DNA of 64,000 nt from Abelmoschus esculentus. Taxonomy: Eukaryota > Streptophyta > Magnoliopsida > Malvales > Malvaceae. Shown here piece after piece: positions 1-10,699 of this stretch. The stretch lies in contig JAUCBN010000020.1 of NCBI GenBank assembly GCA_035048815.1, forward strand, positions 751,501 through 815,500, read 5' to 3'. The notes under the pieces are model-generated. The model saw only the letters and a program-made list of their open reading frames with translations, did not search any database and was not told the DNA's origin. Each line of letters starts with the position of its first letter. The stretch's first letter is position 1. The position numbers and the translations under genes are program-made.

Positions 1-556
1 AATCTCTATTAGCTTCACATCTCAATTTCTTATGCCAGTGTCGAGATTAAAGCAGTTCTTTACAGCAGGGTATTATCTTTGGTGTTTGAAATTGAAATTT
101 GCATTCATACTCTGATGATTTTGCTTCCCGCTTCCATCTTTGCACATTACTGTTTTAAAAAGCCTGCAAATGTCGATTCTTGTTTTTCTGTTTGTTCCAG
201 TTTAGGGGGGAAACACTTTGGCGTGGTTGATAAGTCTGCTTCTTAATCATGTTAAATTCCTATCCTTTTTTTGGACCAAAGCAATGTCTCATTGATGCAT
301 TAAATTCATGTTTAATTTAGTGCCTAAAATGATGATCATGCTCTCATTGGTTGATTTAATTGTCTGTTATGGTTCTACATGATACACACTTATCTGCTCC
401 TGTCTTCCTTAAGCATTCTCTGTTCTAATATGGATAAACATAGGTCTGGGAAAGTGTCATTTGACATTTACCATTCTTGACTAGTTTATTATGTGCCTTT
501 TTAAAAAATACATTTTCCTTCTATTATCATTTTTTTACATATTTGCTTTGCTGCAG
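1..556 (+). other. Intron upstream of the last GIP1-like exon
   Basis: AT/T-rich sequence with no reading frame that resembles the downstream protein. It ends in a pyrimidine-rich tract and a CTGCAG acceptor at 551-556, directly before the conserved last exon. I read it as intron of a gene that starts left of the window. A small missed exon cannot be excluded. Confidence 0.55.
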
Positions 557-871
557 AGTGAAGGTTCAGCTGTGTGGATTACCCCCCCTGGTCAAGACAT
601 ATCCAGTCTACCAGCTAATTCATTCTATAACCTTCCCCCTCAGAGTCAGAATGTAACGCTTCCTCCAGCACAGGTTGGTCCTGGCTCCTTTGCTGGTATC
701 TATCATCCACAAGGAGTAGCAGCAGGCGTTCATCCTCTTATACAACAGGCTCAGACTACGGCTGGAGTTGTTGACAATGTTTATCAGCAGCCTCAGACTA
801 TGGCTGGAGTTGTTGACAATGTTTATCAGCAGCCTCAACATGCACAGATGAACTGGCCCAGTAACTACTGA
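557..871 (+). CDS. GBF-interacting protein 1-like, C-terminal exon (partial gene)
   Basis: This is the last coding exon of a gene that begins outside the window. It enters in phase 0 after the CTGCAG acceptor (551-556) and ends with TGA at 869-871, giving 104 residues. The peptide is rich in Gln, Pro, Tyr and Val. It contains the motif VGPGSFAGIYHPQG and ends in QMNWPSNY, which I recognise from the C-termini of the plant DUF1296/GIP1-like family. That family comprises large, low-complexity Gln-rich proteins with an N-terminal UBA-like domain, linked to G-box-binding-factor cofactor roles. The exon carries an in-frame duplication of 42 bp (752-793 and 794-835), so a 14-residue unit starting QTTAGVV is followed by a copy starting QTMAGVV. 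Family assignment rests on the C-terminal signature only, because the diagnostic N-terminal domain is not in the window. Confidence 0.72.
   Translation, partial: SEGSAVWITPPGQDISSLPANSFYNLPPQSQNVTLPPAQVGPGSFAGIYHPQGVAAGVHPLIQQAQTTAGVVDNVYQQPQTMAGVVDNVYQQPQHAQMNWPSNY
752..835 (+). repeat. 42-bp tandem duplication inside the GIP1-like exon
   Basis: Two adjacent 42-bp units differ at a single base (ACG versus ATG, Thr versus Met). The unit is a multiple of three, so the frame is kept and 14 residues are duplicated. The near-identity points to a recent event. Confidence 0.9.
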
Positions 872-1909
872 AACAAGGATATATATGCTCTTTGTTTTTC
901 TTCATTTTTGTAAATCAACCAAACAAGACAATTCAATGTCTCCAATCTTCTGTTACTTTTGGGGAACTTCAACAGGTGTGAAAGGAGAGGAGCATCAAGA
1001 ATATACACCATTACCCAGAGTTAAGATTGTAATTCTGTTCAAGGAGTCCAAAAAATGCCAATGGTATCTTCTATTTGCTTGGCTTGAAGGCATAAAGGAT
1101 TCAGTTTTGCCTTGTACTGATTTTGGCCATTTAAAATTAGTGAAGTTATGCATATGCAGGTCTGTCTCTTGCCATATGTTTTTTACCCAATTTTCCTTTT
1201 CAAGTTCTTGAACTATTATCCTTTACTATTTAAGTGTGAGAATCTTTAGCTTCTTTAAGGTTTAGGTTGGTGGGACTTTCTCTTCCGTCTCATTTTCTTC
1301 TTCTGTTTCCTCAGTCTTACCTGTAAAGTTAAGATTTTGATAGCAAGACAAGGATGTCCTGAACTGTTGTAACTGGTATAATCACTTGTTTCATTTCACT
1401 TGAGGTCTGAGTCTTATGACTTCTTCAATTGTGTCCTAAATGCTGTGAAAGGCTTATCTTCTGCACTTGTATTTGTCTGTATATATATTTGTGTTGTCAG
1501 AAATCTTTCTTTATCTTCACTTGTAAAGGCACTAGACTACTAGTACTAGTTATTGTTTAGGATTGCAGATTGACTTACATTTTTGTTGATACAGATGAGT
1601 TTGGTGTGCAAGTAGCAGCAGAAATTTTGCATTATCTGTAAGTTTTTCATTGCCATGTTGACCAAATTATTGATATGTTTTAACATTTTAAATGTTTATT
1701 GAAGCTATTATCTTCATTGTATTGCTTATAATGAATCATTACAAAGCACTACTAGATGTTATCTACATTCAGAATGGCTGTGGATATGAACTAAAAGAAC
1801 TTAACCAGATCAAATAGTAAGGTTAGATGACATGGAGTTCCAACCTTGAAAATATATTGGAATTTTATAAAATCTATTTTTTGTGGGGGAAAAGTAATAG
1901 GTTGTGTTT
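872..1909. other. 3' UTR and flank of the GIP1-like gene
   Basis: Non-coding sequence after the stop codon. Several short frames exist but none has a recognisable domain. T-rich stretches suit a 3' UTR in the first few hundred bases. I see no other gene. Confidence 0.5.
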
Positions 1910-1922
1910 GGTGTCACTAGTT

Positions 1923-2079
1923 TTTTTTATTCCTCTTATGGTTTCAGGGTTTAAACCTATCAGACCGACCTGGGTCGCACATCTAGTTTTGGTAGGTGAG
2001 TCTCCTAGCAGGGATTTTCTGTATACACAATATCTCGAACCTGAGACTTGCTTAAGCGAAATCAAGCTGCTTACCATTA
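1923..2079 (-). mobile_element. tRNA-derived SINE with 13-bp target duplication
   Basis: A 157-bp insertion is flanked by perfect direct copies of GGTGTCACTAGTT (1910-1922 and 2080-2092). Read on the minus strand it starts with an A-box-like segment (TGGTAAGCAGCTTG), then a B-box-like GGTTCGAGAT, and ends in an A-rich tail (the T run at 1923-1929 on the plus strand). These are the marks of a pol III-transcribed SINE mobilised by LINE machinery. A related, interrupted copy lies at 9310-9362 and 9812-9890. Confidence 0.78.
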
Positions 2080-2092
2080 GGTGTCACTAGTT

Positions 2093-3673
2093 AATAATGA
2101 ATATATTTTATATACATTTGTGAAAAAAAATATATGTAAATATATTGTAAGTGAATATAAAATATCATTTAAATTAAAATAAATTAATATTATAATATTA
2201 AAAATATGTTATAATTAAATTTGAACGAAAATTTGAGTTTTATGTCTTTTTATATTCTTGTATATATTTAAATAAACTCTGAGGCGGTTATAAGAAGTTT
2301 TTAAGTTTCAAAACTCTTCTTATTTGTATTATTTTTCTCCACCGTTGACAATTGCTGGTCATTTTACTGGTTGTGTATGCAAATAAGATTCATCTTTGCT
2401 GATGAATTTTAATTTCAAGATTTTTTTTACTTTGTCAGGTTCATATCATATATGTTTTTATGATAATTTTTTTATTTATTTCATGACAGTTTTATTCTAT
2501 CTTTTAATATTTTAGAATTTGAACGACGAGTATCATCGAACTTTTTTCTCAATAAAAAAATCAAATCATACGTATTATGATTCTCCTTTTATAGTTATGT
2601 TGACACACCAACAATAAGTAGTAAAATAATTTTACTTTCTTCAAAACACTCAGAACAAAGTATTAATTTATTAAATGTAGTTATGTGGTAGGTTTGATAT
2701 TTTAATATTTTTCACAGACTTAACCATTACCATAAATTTTTTAATATAGTTTAGCCTAAACTACAATCATTCTCATAAAATTTATTAAGTTCAAATAATC
2801 AACATAGATATAAAAATATTTCATGAAAGCTTCATTTAAAATGCATAATTAAAAGCATTCAACTCATGATTTAAAATCTAAAAATAAAAATTACAATACA
2901 ATATAAGGTGTTATGAATACATAGATTAATATAATTTAAATACTATACTTAGACACGAGTCAATGTTAAAGTTTTACTCCGATAGTGCTCCAACAATGTA
3001 TGTTAACCTACTAACCTATAAATGAAAACAACATTTTTAAATACCGAGCCAACAAAACTCATGAATATACTTTCACTCAGTCACACTTCATACAAAACAT
3101 AAAAAAGAGCATGCAACAAAAGATGATAACATGGAAACATAACAACATTAACACTATCTTTAGCTGTCTAAATCAATAAACCATGAGTAAGACACGGTAT
3201 CGCACAACCTCGAGAACGTCTGTTTAGAAGGAGACTTAATATTACACAACCTTAAGAACGTATACTCATATTTAAAATCTCTCATTAAATGTCTTCGAAT
3301 CCCATCAACCAAAGTGACTCAATCATACAAATTAGTATTTATCTAATTCTTTCTTAACCTTTTTAATAACACATGTTGTGTATATATATATATATATATT
3401 ACTCGAATCGGGTCACTTGAATATATTATATTAATAGTTTCCCTTTTGAGTAATACTAATGGCTTTTAAAAAATTAGGTACTTATAAAATACAATAAATA
3501 GATTAATTGAAACATTAAATAAACAAATTAATTAATGCCTAATGATACGGAGAATTAATATTATTTTCAATTAAAAATTCCTCGATAAATTATAAAAAAA
3601 ATCTTGAAAAGTCATTTTTAATTCGTAAGTACGTATCTGCTCGTGTTTTTGAGAAAGAACCCGAAAAGGAAAG
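2093..3673. other. AT-rich spacer with a decayed LTR-like stretch
   Basis: Very AT-rich and without a credible gene. The part from about 2940 to 3350 has higher complexity and resembles, in style and in short phrases (such as tgctccaacaa and cacaacct), the long gypsy LTR at 61151-62943, so it may be an old LTR fragment. A (TA)n microsatellite lies near 3379-3398. The last 100 bases hold the leader of the ARM gene. Confidence 0.4.
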
Positions 3674-5513
3674 ATGAGTCACGACGCAGAGGAAGAGGAG
3701 ACACCGCCAGCAACCCCAACGACCCCCGCCGGCAAAGACCAAGAAGAAGAGACTTGGAACCTCCAGAAACAAGCCCTTATCCACGAGCTTTCTCAGAAGC
3801 TCATAACTGGAGATCTACAGGTCAAGATTGAAGCTGCCAGAGACATTAGGAAACTCGTTAGAAAATCTTCTGTTAAGACACGTTCGAAATTCGGTGCTGC
3901 TGGGGTTATTCAACCACTTGTTTCAATGCTCTCCTCTCCTAATCTCGATGCGCGTGAAGCTTCTATTCTCGCTCTCCTCAACCTTGCTGTTAGAAATGAA
4001 AGGTAGCTACTAAATCTTTGGATTTATTTGAAAGTTCCCAACTTATTGGTTAATTTCTTGTTGTTTTCATTGTTTGTTTGGTTGATTTGAAAGTTCTATT
4101 AGATCAAAAATTGGATTAAAGTTATTGATAAGGTCTATAGGGTTGGATTCTTTGAGTGTTAGACTAGGGGATGATTGTTTGAGTTTTGTTAGGAACTTCA
4201 CTAACTTTTTGGGGGATTTTATTGCATCTCTATTTGGTCTTTGTCCATATAAAATAATTGATAATATTAAAATGGATATTTTGGATGAGAATCTCTGGAT
4301 ATGGTGGTTTCTTGATGCATAGATTTAGCATAAATATGTGCCTAGGGTTCTATCTGAACTCAGAACACTATATTCCAGTTAAAATAGTCTGCAAATGTTA
4401 GATTTGATGTCGATTGTCGGGCTGTCATCAGGATTCCGGCAGTACAATTTCCCATTTCTTTTCCATGTTTGTGATTCATGGTTCTAGAAATGTCAATTAT
4501 GTTGATAAAATTTTCCAGAATGTTTTTGCTTGTATCATTTTCCTTATGTAGTTAGGGAAATTCTGTACCTTTTTACTATTTCTAGTCGCCAGTGTCTTAT
4601 TTTATCGGTTAATTGAATTGTTAATGTTGAAATGTAAACATGCAGTCAATTTATTTGTTTTTGTTCATTTTTGTTTTATGTTACCAGAAACAAGGTCAGT
4701 ATAGTGACAGCAGGGGCTGTTCCTCCTCTTGTAGAGGTTCTCAAATTGCAAAATAGTGGTTTGAGAGAATTAGCGACGGCTTCAATACTAACACTCTCAG
4801 CTGCTGCACCTAACAAGCCCACGATTGCTGCCTCTGGCGCTGCACCCCTTTTGGTTCAAATCCTTGGCTCAGGAAGTGTTCAAGGAAAAGTTGATGCTGT
4901 TACTGCCTTGCACAACCTATCAACGTGCAAAGAGAATTCCATTCCAATTGTCGATGCTAAAGCAGTTTCCCCGCTTATTAACCTCCTCAAAGAATGCAAG
5001 AAATATTCAAAATTTGCTGAAAAAGCAACTGCCCTACTTGAAATCCTCTCTAAATCCGAAGAAGGGCGGGTTGCAATGACTGATTCAGATGGTGGGATAT
5101 TAACCTTGGTTGAGACCGTGGAAGATGGCTCTCATGTAAGCACGCAACATGCTGTTGGTGCTTTGCTTTCGTTGTGCCAAAGTTGCCGAGAAAAATACAG
5201 GGAACTCATTCTTAATGAAGGTGCGATCCCGGGGCTTCTACGATTGACTGTAGAGGGCACCAGCATAGCACAAGAAAGAGCTCATGCTCTCTTGGATTTG
5301 CTTAGAGACACTCCTAAACAAAAGAAATTGGCTTCCTCAGTTCTGGAGAAACTTGTGTATGATATTGCTGCCCGTGTAGATGGAGCTGATAAAGCTGCTG
5401 AAACTGCCAAGAGATTACTTGAAGACATGGTTCAAAGGAGTATGGAACTCAGCATGAACCGCATCCAACATAGAGCTGCATCGTGCACGCCTGCTAACAT
5501 TCCTTCGGCATGA
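3674..5513 (+). CDS. ARM-repeat protein related to plant U-box proteins, without a U-box
   Basis: Two exons: 3674-4002 and 4688-5513, joined across a 685-bp intron (donor AAAG|GTAGCT, acceptor TTACCAG). Predicted length is 384 residues. After an acidic Thr/Pro-rich N-terminus (about 1-40), the protein is built of about seven to eight armadillo repeats. Typical motifs are GAAGVIQPLVSMLSSPN, AGAVPPLVEVLKLQN, ASGAAPLLVQILGSG and NEGAIPGLLRLTVEG, with the intervening helices LREASILALLNLA-like. This is the C-terminal ARM module of plant U-box E3 ligases (PUB type), but no U-box precedes it. The family includes stand-alone ARM proteins of similar size, which probably act as protein-binding scaffolds. 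The start ATG follows a purine-rich leader and opens the only frame that joins exon 2. An AATAAA at 5568-5573 may be the polyadenylation signal. Confidence 0.88.
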
Positions 5514-6074
5514 GGTACGTTTGAAAGTCGTGTCCACTTGAGATCACCATCCAAGAGAATGTGACTCAATAAAGTAAAATAGTATGATGGATTAGGTTTC
5601 ACTAGGAGTTTTTAACTTTCCGAGGTGCTATTTACTACCTCTAGTGTTTCTTTTATATCTCGACCCTGATCCTTGTGTGTATATATATACATATATGTGT
5701 ATATACTATATGTATATATATCTGTAACAATACATGTATATTTCCACTGATGAAATGAAAGCAGAGGCTTGTCTATCATTTTCCTTGTGTCACCTTGGTG
5801 TCTAGCTTTACAAACTTAACTATTGAGGTAATCGATCTCTTATCGAAGTTAACTGAGAGATTAGTATACTTTCATTGCCAAAAGGCGAATTATACCTCCC
5901 TCCATTACAGTATGAGATGAGCTTTGTCGACATAGAAATTTGGTGTTTTGGTTGATGATTACTTGAGACATGGGATATCGGAGACATTTGCCACCAAATG
6001 ATGTTTAAGTGATGTTCCATTACATGAGATGGATGTGAATCACAAATACAGAGTGTTTGATCCATTGCTCTATG

Positions 6075-6126
6075 CAGCAAAACAGGTGTTGCCCCTTGGA
6101 CAGCAAAACAGGTGTTGCCCCTTGGA
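6075..6126. repeat. Perfect 26-bp tandem duplication
   Basis: Two identical, adjacent 26-bp units (6075-6100 and 6101-6126) beginning CAGCAAAACAGG. No divergence between copies, so it is recent or an assembly artefact. Confidence 0.92.
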
Positions 6127-6596
6127 CACCTTCATCTGCTGCAAGAGCTGCAGGTTGCGTTTAGTATTGCGTTTTAAACCAGTTTTGAGGTCAAATTAGA
6201 CAGCGTTAGGCTTAGTAATTGAGTACTTGGGCTTTGTATGTTGGGCACATGAAGACCTTGCAAAATTATTATGTTGAGACCTCTAAATCATTAATCTATA
6301 GACACTTACGAATCATTAGTCTATATCCACGTATTCATCCTTAAATTTTATAAATTTTTATAAATCAATTTTTAAAATTTTATAATATTTAAGGTTTATG
6401 TTCACTTTAAAATTTTATGTGTTTATCCTCAAATAAATTTTTTGAATCCGCTACTATTTCTAGTGTTTAAGTGATGTTTTGGCGTCAAATAAATTTTGAT
6501 ATAACATTCAAAATTTATTTTCTTTCCAAATTCCCCCTCATTTTCAATCTTTCATTTTCCCACTCGGACAAACAAATATTTAGTCAAGAAATGCAT

Positions 6597-6641
6597 ATTA
6601 TTATTATTATTATTATTGTTATTATTATTATTATTATTATC
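6597..6641. repeat. (ATT)n microsatellite
   Basis: About fourteen ATT units with one interruption by G near the middle. Confidence 0.9.
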
Positions 6642-7097
6642 CAGGATTGTTCTCCCTCAGATTAGTTGATTGATAGAAGTGTTGAATTTCCCAACAGGAA
6701 ATCTTTTCCATAGCATGTGTGGACACAACTCTATTGTCTCTGTAGAATTCCATAGACCAAATATCAAGTTATACTTTAGGTTCACATGACAAATAAAAGT
6801 TCTAGATATAAAATACTAAAAATAAAAATAAATAATAATAATAAGGATAATTATAAATATACGATAGTGTTTCTCAAGGTTTTGTTTAAAACTATTGTAT
6901 TATTGTATATTATTTTGTATGAATTTTATTATCATAATACATATAAATAAATATACAGATTAATTAACTGGTTGCTGTAAAAGAGATCTTATTATAAATT
7001 TAGTTTTTACGAATCTAAACTGATTAGTGTAGTTGATAGGTTATAAGAGGAGGCTGGACCTTTAAGTGAAACAACTTTATTCTTCCTCAACAAAAGA

Positions 7098-7098
7098 T

Positions 7099-7149
<51 letters not shown>
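7098..7149. repeat. (GATA)n microsatellite
   Basis: About twelve consecutive ATAG/GATA units; degenerate units also occur at 7320-7360. Confidence 0.93.
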
Positions 7150-7798
7150 CAAGACGAAAGTATATAGAGGTAGGGGTGGGGCAATCGTCCCCGAAGACTT
7201 TTTTCACTTTTGTCTCCTATTTAATTTTTTTTTTAAATTGATCTTTTATAAATTTGTCCCCTTACTTCTAAACATTTATATTTTGCCCCCTCAATCTTAA
7301 ATTTTAATTCTGTTCCTGGATAGATAAAATAAATAGATAAATAAATAGATAGATAGATAAAAAGGGATTGAAAATATATTACAAACTTTGAAGTTATATT
7401 CATTATGACTTTGACACTTTACAGATTTTTTCAGTTTAATTTGAATTTTCTAATCGTGATGCACATTATTTCCAACTCATTTGGTACGCTAACAAAAAAA
7501 TCATGTGCTATATAAAAAATCATTAAAAAATCTGTAGAAAATTTTCAGCAAAAATATTTTTTTCTGATATAAAAAATTAAAAAATACTTATATATTTTTG
7601 GGATTTTTTTAAAACTTTTCTTAAAGTTTTTCGTATTTAATTCGTATTGTATGTATCACAATTGAAAAGTTTAGATGTTAAACTATTTAAAAAACTTTAA
7701 ATATCAAAATATAATAAAATATAATTTTAAGGATTAAATATCATTTAAAATTTTTTATAATAAATTTAAATCAAATTGACTAAAGAGTCAACTGAAAT

Positions 7799-7834
<36 letters not shown>

Positions 7835-9309
7835 TAACTTAATATCTGGAGTGACAGCAAACATTGAATGAGGGGACAATAAAGAAACGTCAAGCCCTCC
7901 ATCCAGCTCGTGCATGACTAATACAAAGAAAAAAAAAAACAATTTTAATTATTCTCGTAGTAATAATTAACGGTGATTAAAGATTAAAATTAAAGATAAT
8001 TTTTTTCGCTCTTAAAAATTAAAAGGTCAATTTAAAGTTTATAAAAAAATAAAAGGATCAAATTAACTATTTAACCATTACCTAAATTAATTTAATTTAA
8101 AGATCTTTTAAATCAATTTAATTTAAAAAGGATAAAAAGAAAGTGAGCAGTTTTGAATAACTACTCACGTTGTTTTCTTTTCAATAACCAGAGAAAATAT
8201 TTTTCTTTTCTAGTTCATCTTATTTTTCACAAAGATAAAAAATTTATTTGATCCGGTCTTATATCATCAAAGACGAACGAAAGTGAAAGGAGGAGAAGAG
8301 AAAAATAACACTGAAAACAAAGAATAACGAAGAACTATAAGTTTTCCGCTACTTTTTTTTTAGTTTAATTGATTGTTGATTAACGTGATTATTTATAAAT
8401 CTACTAACGATCGATTATTTTTTGTATTATAATATATTCATGATTGTAGTATAAGAATAAATTCTTTCATTATTTTCGTGTAAAAGAATAATAAAATGGA
8501 ATCAAATAATTTTATAAAAAATATTTAAAATTATAATATGGATTTAGTCCATAAAAGTAAATTATTTACATATATGTTAATATAGTACCTATCGAGATAT
8601 CGCTCTACCTTTAAGAAGATTTATGATTTTAGAGATTTTATATTTGAGACTCGTAGATTTTTAGTAAGACTCGTAAGTTTTTAAGAACACTAATAAGATA
8701 TGATTATCGTTCAATCAACCAAATCTATTTTTATCAATTCATTTACGACCATCATAACTCTAAACTTACTACTTTCCACCGTTAAGAACATCGAGACCAA
8801 AGATAAAGGTATGTTATCCATGGGAGGGGTTGTAAATTGTTGCCTCCGGCAGGAAAAATATTTTTTAACTTTTGATCTTTTATATTTTTTTTGAAAAAAT
8901 TAAAATAAATATGAATTTACTCCATCTTATATATTTTATTTTTTACTTTTAAATTTTAGATCCGTCTCTGTTCGAACTACACACCAATAAAAAAATAATA
9001 GAAAAACACAAATGTGTAAATACATAAGAAATGATCCCCTTTTAAAAATTATACAAAAAAATATTAAAAAATCAAACAAAAAACTTGAATAAATTTATAA
9101 TATTTTTTTAAAAAAGTTGGTGTCGGGAAGCAAGAGCCCTCCCACGTTTAACTGAGTTCGTCCATGGGGTCAGAGGATTAATTTATGCAACTTTTTAATC
9201 GTAGGACTCAATTGGGTATAGCAAAAATAGAGGTTTAACTAAGTTTTAAACTAATTTGTGCAACTTTTCTGTATTTTAGGATTTGGTTCGGATTAATTTA
9301 GACTCGTGT
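7150..9309. other. AT-rich spacer with remnants of TCCGTCCCTG-type repeats
   Basis: No gene. Two stretches (about 7164-7320 and 8775-8972) show runs of the kind 'tttgtccccttac ... tttgccccctcaa' and end in 'ttctgttcctgg' or 'gatccgtctctg'. These resemble the ends of common plant hAT-like dispersed repeats. A long (TA)n tract lies at 7800-7836. The rest is featureless to me. Confidence 0.35.
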
Positions 9310-9362
9310 TGTACGCCTAACAATGGGAGTGAGTCTCCCAATAAAGATTTTCTGTATACACT

Positions 9363-9811
9363 TAGGGATGGGTACGGAATCTAAACCCGACGGGTTTCGA
9401 CCCAACCCAATCTGATTGGGTTAGATTTTTTGGTAGAAAATTCGAGTTGAATCGGATTTTTTCAAGGGTGATCTCGGGTCGGTTTCCCGATCTAACCGGG
9501 ACTAATAGTGTAATTTTTCTATATATATATTTTAGGGATATTTGCAATAATGATCCATCTTTAAATATTTTTATACAATTAGGTCACTAAAATTAATTTT
9601 TACAATTAGATCACTAAAACTTTATTTTTTACAATTAGATCCCTAAATTTTATTTTATTTTTTTACAATTAAATACCTAAAATTTAATTTTTTTAATGAT
9701 TCGGGTCAGATTTTAAAGCTTAAAAATCGGGTTGGGTCAGATTTTTTTCACCCTAAAACCGGGTCAGGTGGCGGGTGGATCGAAAATCTGACCCGACCCG
9801 TGCCATCTCTA
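9363..9811. mobile_element. hAT-like non-autonomous element, CCCGACCCG-word type
   Basis: Ends TAGGGATGG (left) and CCATCTCTA (right) are inverted copies with one mismatch. The flanking 8 bp are TATACACT (9355-9362) and TATACATT (9812-9819), a target duplication with one difference. Eight-bp duplications and TAGGG-type ends are marks of the hAT superfamily. The interior has no coding capacity. It is made of degenerate CCGACCCG/CGGGTCGG words plus a run of about four copies of a 30-bp 'acaattagatcactaaa' unit at 9575-9690. Confidence 0.68.
9575..9690. repeat. About 30-bp tandem repeat inside the hAT-like element
   Basis: Four diverged units carrying ACAATTAGATCACTAAAA-like sequence in direct order. 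Confidence 0.7.
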
Positions 9812-10184
9812 TATACATTACGTCTCAAACCCAAAATTTATATTAATCCAAGTTATTTACCACTTAAACCAAATGACTTATATTTTTTAATATATACTTT
9901 TTAATAGAAAAAAAATAATAATTCTCAAAGTAAACTCCATATGGTTAGCTTCCGACGAAAGTCCAAGTCCAAGAGTAGAAGCCGACAAAGTAAACTTGGG
10001 TCCCCTTTCGATGACAACCAACGATTCCTCGAACTTGCACTGAAATCTCATTGGAACGAAGCAAACTCTACGTTCCCTGAAAACCAACACACCAACAAAT
10101 ATCAGCTGCTGCCATGTCCCAAACAGAACAACGAACAACTTTCTTCCTCCCAAGGACCCAAAATCTCTACTGCCCTAACAGCTA

Positions 10185-10642
10185 ATGTCGGCCACGAAGG
10201 TATGAAAATGAGTAACATGGATTAAAATGCATGCAAAAGTCATAAAATGTTTCAAATTTGATTGACTGTTTTATTTTTTTTTCTTCAGAAAAAGATGGTA
10301 CTGAAGGTAACTATGAAAGACAGAAAATCCCGGTCCAAGGCGTTGAAGACAGCGGCTGGTCTCTCAGGTGTGGAATCGGCTTCATTTAAGGGAGAAGACA
10401 AGAGCCAAATAGAGGTCACGGGGACTGTTGATGCAGTTAAGCTAACAAAGCTGCTAATTAAGAAAGTCGGGTATGCCGAACTGGTTAGCGTCACCGATGC
10501 CGGCGCCGACGGTGAGAAAAAGAAAGAGTCAGAGACACAGATGTACTATGTCTCGACGCCATATAATCTTCAGTGTTATGGTCAGCCGGTGCCATCGTAT
10601 GAATATGTTGAACATCATGGACCCCTTTGTTCCATCTTATAA
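10185..10642 (+). CDS. Heavy metal-associated isoprenylated plant protein (HIPP), cysteine-less HMA
   Basis: Two exons: a 15-base first coding exon 10185-10199 (MSATK) and 10289-10642, joined across an 89-bp intron (GAAG|GTATG, TTCTTCAG). The frame joins in phase 0 and the result is 122 residues. Residues about 7-73 form an HMA-like ferredoxin fold beginning MVLKVTM. Where metal-binding HMAs have M-x-C-x-x-C, this one reads MKDRKSRSK, so both metal-ligand cysteines are gone. The RSKAL, GVESASFKGEDKSQIEVTG and KKVGYAELVSV segments place it in the RSKAM-type small-HMA clade, which in rice includes HIPP19-like proteins. A Lys/Glu linker and a Tyr/Pro-rich tail lead to the C-terminal CSIL, a CaaX prenylation signal (Leu at the end suggests geranylgeranylation), so membrane anchoring is likely. 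The upstream exon also has a long frame from 9941, but it does not join in frame. AATAAA lies at 10690-10695. Confidence 0.86.
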
Positions 10643-10699
10643 TTAGAGACCCTAACGAGTTTTATACTTCAAAGTTCAAGCTCGACAAGAATAAATGAG

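Larger units (their letters stand above)
5514..7079. other. 3' flank and AT-rich spacer after the ARM gene
   Basis: Holds the ARM 3' UTR (to about 5770), a TA/TG microsatellite at 5680-5722, a perfect 26-bp duplication at 6075-6126 and a (TTA)n run at 6597-6641. No gene is visible. The long Ile-run reading frame here is just the translated (ATT)n repeat. Confidence 0.6.
9310..9890 (-). mobile_element. SINE copy split by a hAT-like insertion
   Basis: The 9328-9362 part (GAGTCTCCC ... TTTTCTGTATACAC) matches the SINE at 1923-2079. The match resumes after 9811 (tacattacgtctcaaaccc ... ttaccacttaaacc), where the order of homologous pieces is kept. The low-complexity patch 9363-9811 interrupts it. 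The copy is diverged, so its outer ends are approximate. Confidence 0.55.

Noticed and set aside
2940..3350. Possible exon-rich segment because of higher complexity
   Set aside because: No open frame or domain. The phrases resemble an LTR, so it was kept only as a possible old LTR fragment.
4125..4322. 65-codon frame in the ARM gene intron
   Set aside because: It lies between a good donor and acceptor, has no ARM similarity, and the exons join correctly without it.
9941..10225. 94-codon frame before the HIPP gene (MVSFRRKSKSKSRSRQ)
   Set aside because: It does not join in frame to the HMA exon and reads into the intron. It is more likely 5' UTR by position.
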